From HGM05232 sp044433325 (lineage in GTDB: Bacteria; Bacteroidota; Bacteroidia; Bacteroidales; Muribaculaceae), in the NCBI GenBank assembly GCA_044433325.1, contig JAWXTT010000006.1, positions 1 to 32,895 on the forward strand: a DNA stretch of 32,895 bases, written 5' to 3'. Positions 32,492-32,895 of this stretch are shown piece after piece (position 1 is the first letter of the stretch; every line of letters starts with the position of its first letter). The translations under genes and the position numbers were made by a program. Under the pieces are notes generated by a model. That model saw nothing but the letters and a program-made list of their open reading frames with translations, was not told the DNA's origin and made no database searches.

Positions 32492-32895
32492 ATGAAAAAG
32501 AAACTACTATTTCTGCTGCTAATAATGCAGCTAACGTTGCCGCTAACCACCCTAGCGGGCACAATCACAGTGAACGACATTATTTACGAAACTAACGACG
32601 ATGACATGACCGCCAGCATCACAGGTTACTCAGGAGATAAACCTACTGGCGACTTAGTCCTGCCTAATACAGTAACAGATGCAGAAAGAGAATACACAGT
32701 TACATCTATCGGCTTTGACGCTTTCTATTACTGTTCATCCTTAACATCAATAGATTTACCTGATAACTTAACCGAGATTGGTAGTTGGGCTTTCGCTGTC
32801 TGTACATCACTAACAGCAATAGATTTGCCTGATAGCTTAACTGAGATTGGTACGTGTGGTTTCAGAAGCTGTACATCCCTAACAACAATAGATTT
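32492..32895 (+). CDS. BspA-like leucine-rich-repeat surface protein (3' end outside window)
   Basis: 134 residues visible, open at the window end. A signal peptide (MKKKLLFLLLIMQL, cleavage near TLAG) is followed by a segment with TVNDIIYETND and then LRR_5 repeats of 23 residues: CSSLTSIDLPDNLTEIG, CTSLTAIDLPDSLTEIG and CTSLTTID. This is the BspA/TpLRR type, found on the surface of Bacteroidales and often in adhesion. Earlier VTSIGFDAFYY is the first repeat, less regular. An AT-rich leader (32453-32491) precedes the ATG; the inverted repeat just upstream may carry its promoter. Confidence 0.85.
   Translation, partial: MKKKLLFLLLIMQLTLPLTTLAGTITVNDIIYETNDDDMTASITGYSGDKPTGDLVLPNTVTDAEREYTVTSIGFDAFYYCSSLTSIDLPDNLTEIGSWAFAVCTSLTAIDLPDSLTEIGTCGFRSCTSLTTID
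32732..32895 (+). repeat. 69-bp tandem DNA repeats encoding the LRRs
   Basis: TGT codons starting the units are at 32732, 32801 and 32870, exactly 69 bases apart. The first two units are similar over their first 50 bases, and the third continues past the window end. Confidence 0.8.

Noticed and set aside
32732..32895. Regular 69-bp spacing as a CRISPR-like array
   Set aside because: The repeats are coding LRR units in one open frame, with no spacers.

Overview
The window looks like a chromosomal segment of a low-GC member of the Bacteroidota, most likely Bacteroidales. Four things support this: a PorX-type response regulator with a PglZ domain, paired DUF1573 proteins, a large outer-membrane protein with a carboxypeptidase-regulatory-like N-terminus, and promoter boxes of the TAnnTTTG type instead of E. 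coli-type -10 boxes. Arginine codons in the core genes are mostly CGT/CGC and leucine codons mostly CTA/TTA. I cannot name the species.

Layout. 1-6003 (+) is a tight run: the end of a TPR-type protein (PorW/SprE-like), PorX-like regulator, TsaE, biotin ligase, two DUF1573 proteins and the MeaB GTPase, closed by a bidirectional hairpin. An acyl-CoA/long-chain fatty acid ligase faces it (6106-7767, -). 7908-11178 (+) encodes MtaB, an LpxL/HtrB-like acyltransferase and a GT2 glycosyltransferase. 11162-13593 is an accessory island: gene debris, then an unknown protein, a DUF1643 protein, a frameshifted 'LNPG' protein and a macro-like protein with 'FGSN' and 'GCGIAGY' motifs. 13800-19047 is an arginine/proline cluster (argR, GNAT, argG, argC, argD, proC), followed by a short SSB and a SulP transporter.

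21260-25240 is a degraded stretch. A GT8 glycosyltransferase is interrupted by a 161-bp foldback MITE with a 4-bp target duplication, and removing the insert restores the reading frame exactly. A chloramphenicol-acetyltransferase-like gene has one in-frame stop. A YjbQ N-terminus is joined to the C-terminus of a thioredoxin-like protein. Intact genes in between are ppnP, a small zinc-ribbon protein and a cupin.

25477-28719 (-) is an MsbA-like ABC exporter, purN and a beta-barrel protein, with a clear terminator. 28822-31722 (+) is a large outer-membrane beta-barrel protein. The 770-bp gap after it holds palindromic intergenic repeats and a 17-bp inverted repeat about 150 bp apart, just upstream of a BspA-like leucine-rich-repeat surface protein cut by the window end.

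The best candidates for something undescribed are the island at 11392-13593, the foldback element at 22266-22426, and the inverted repeat in front of the BspA-like gene. All functional assignments come from motifs read by eye; no database search was run.
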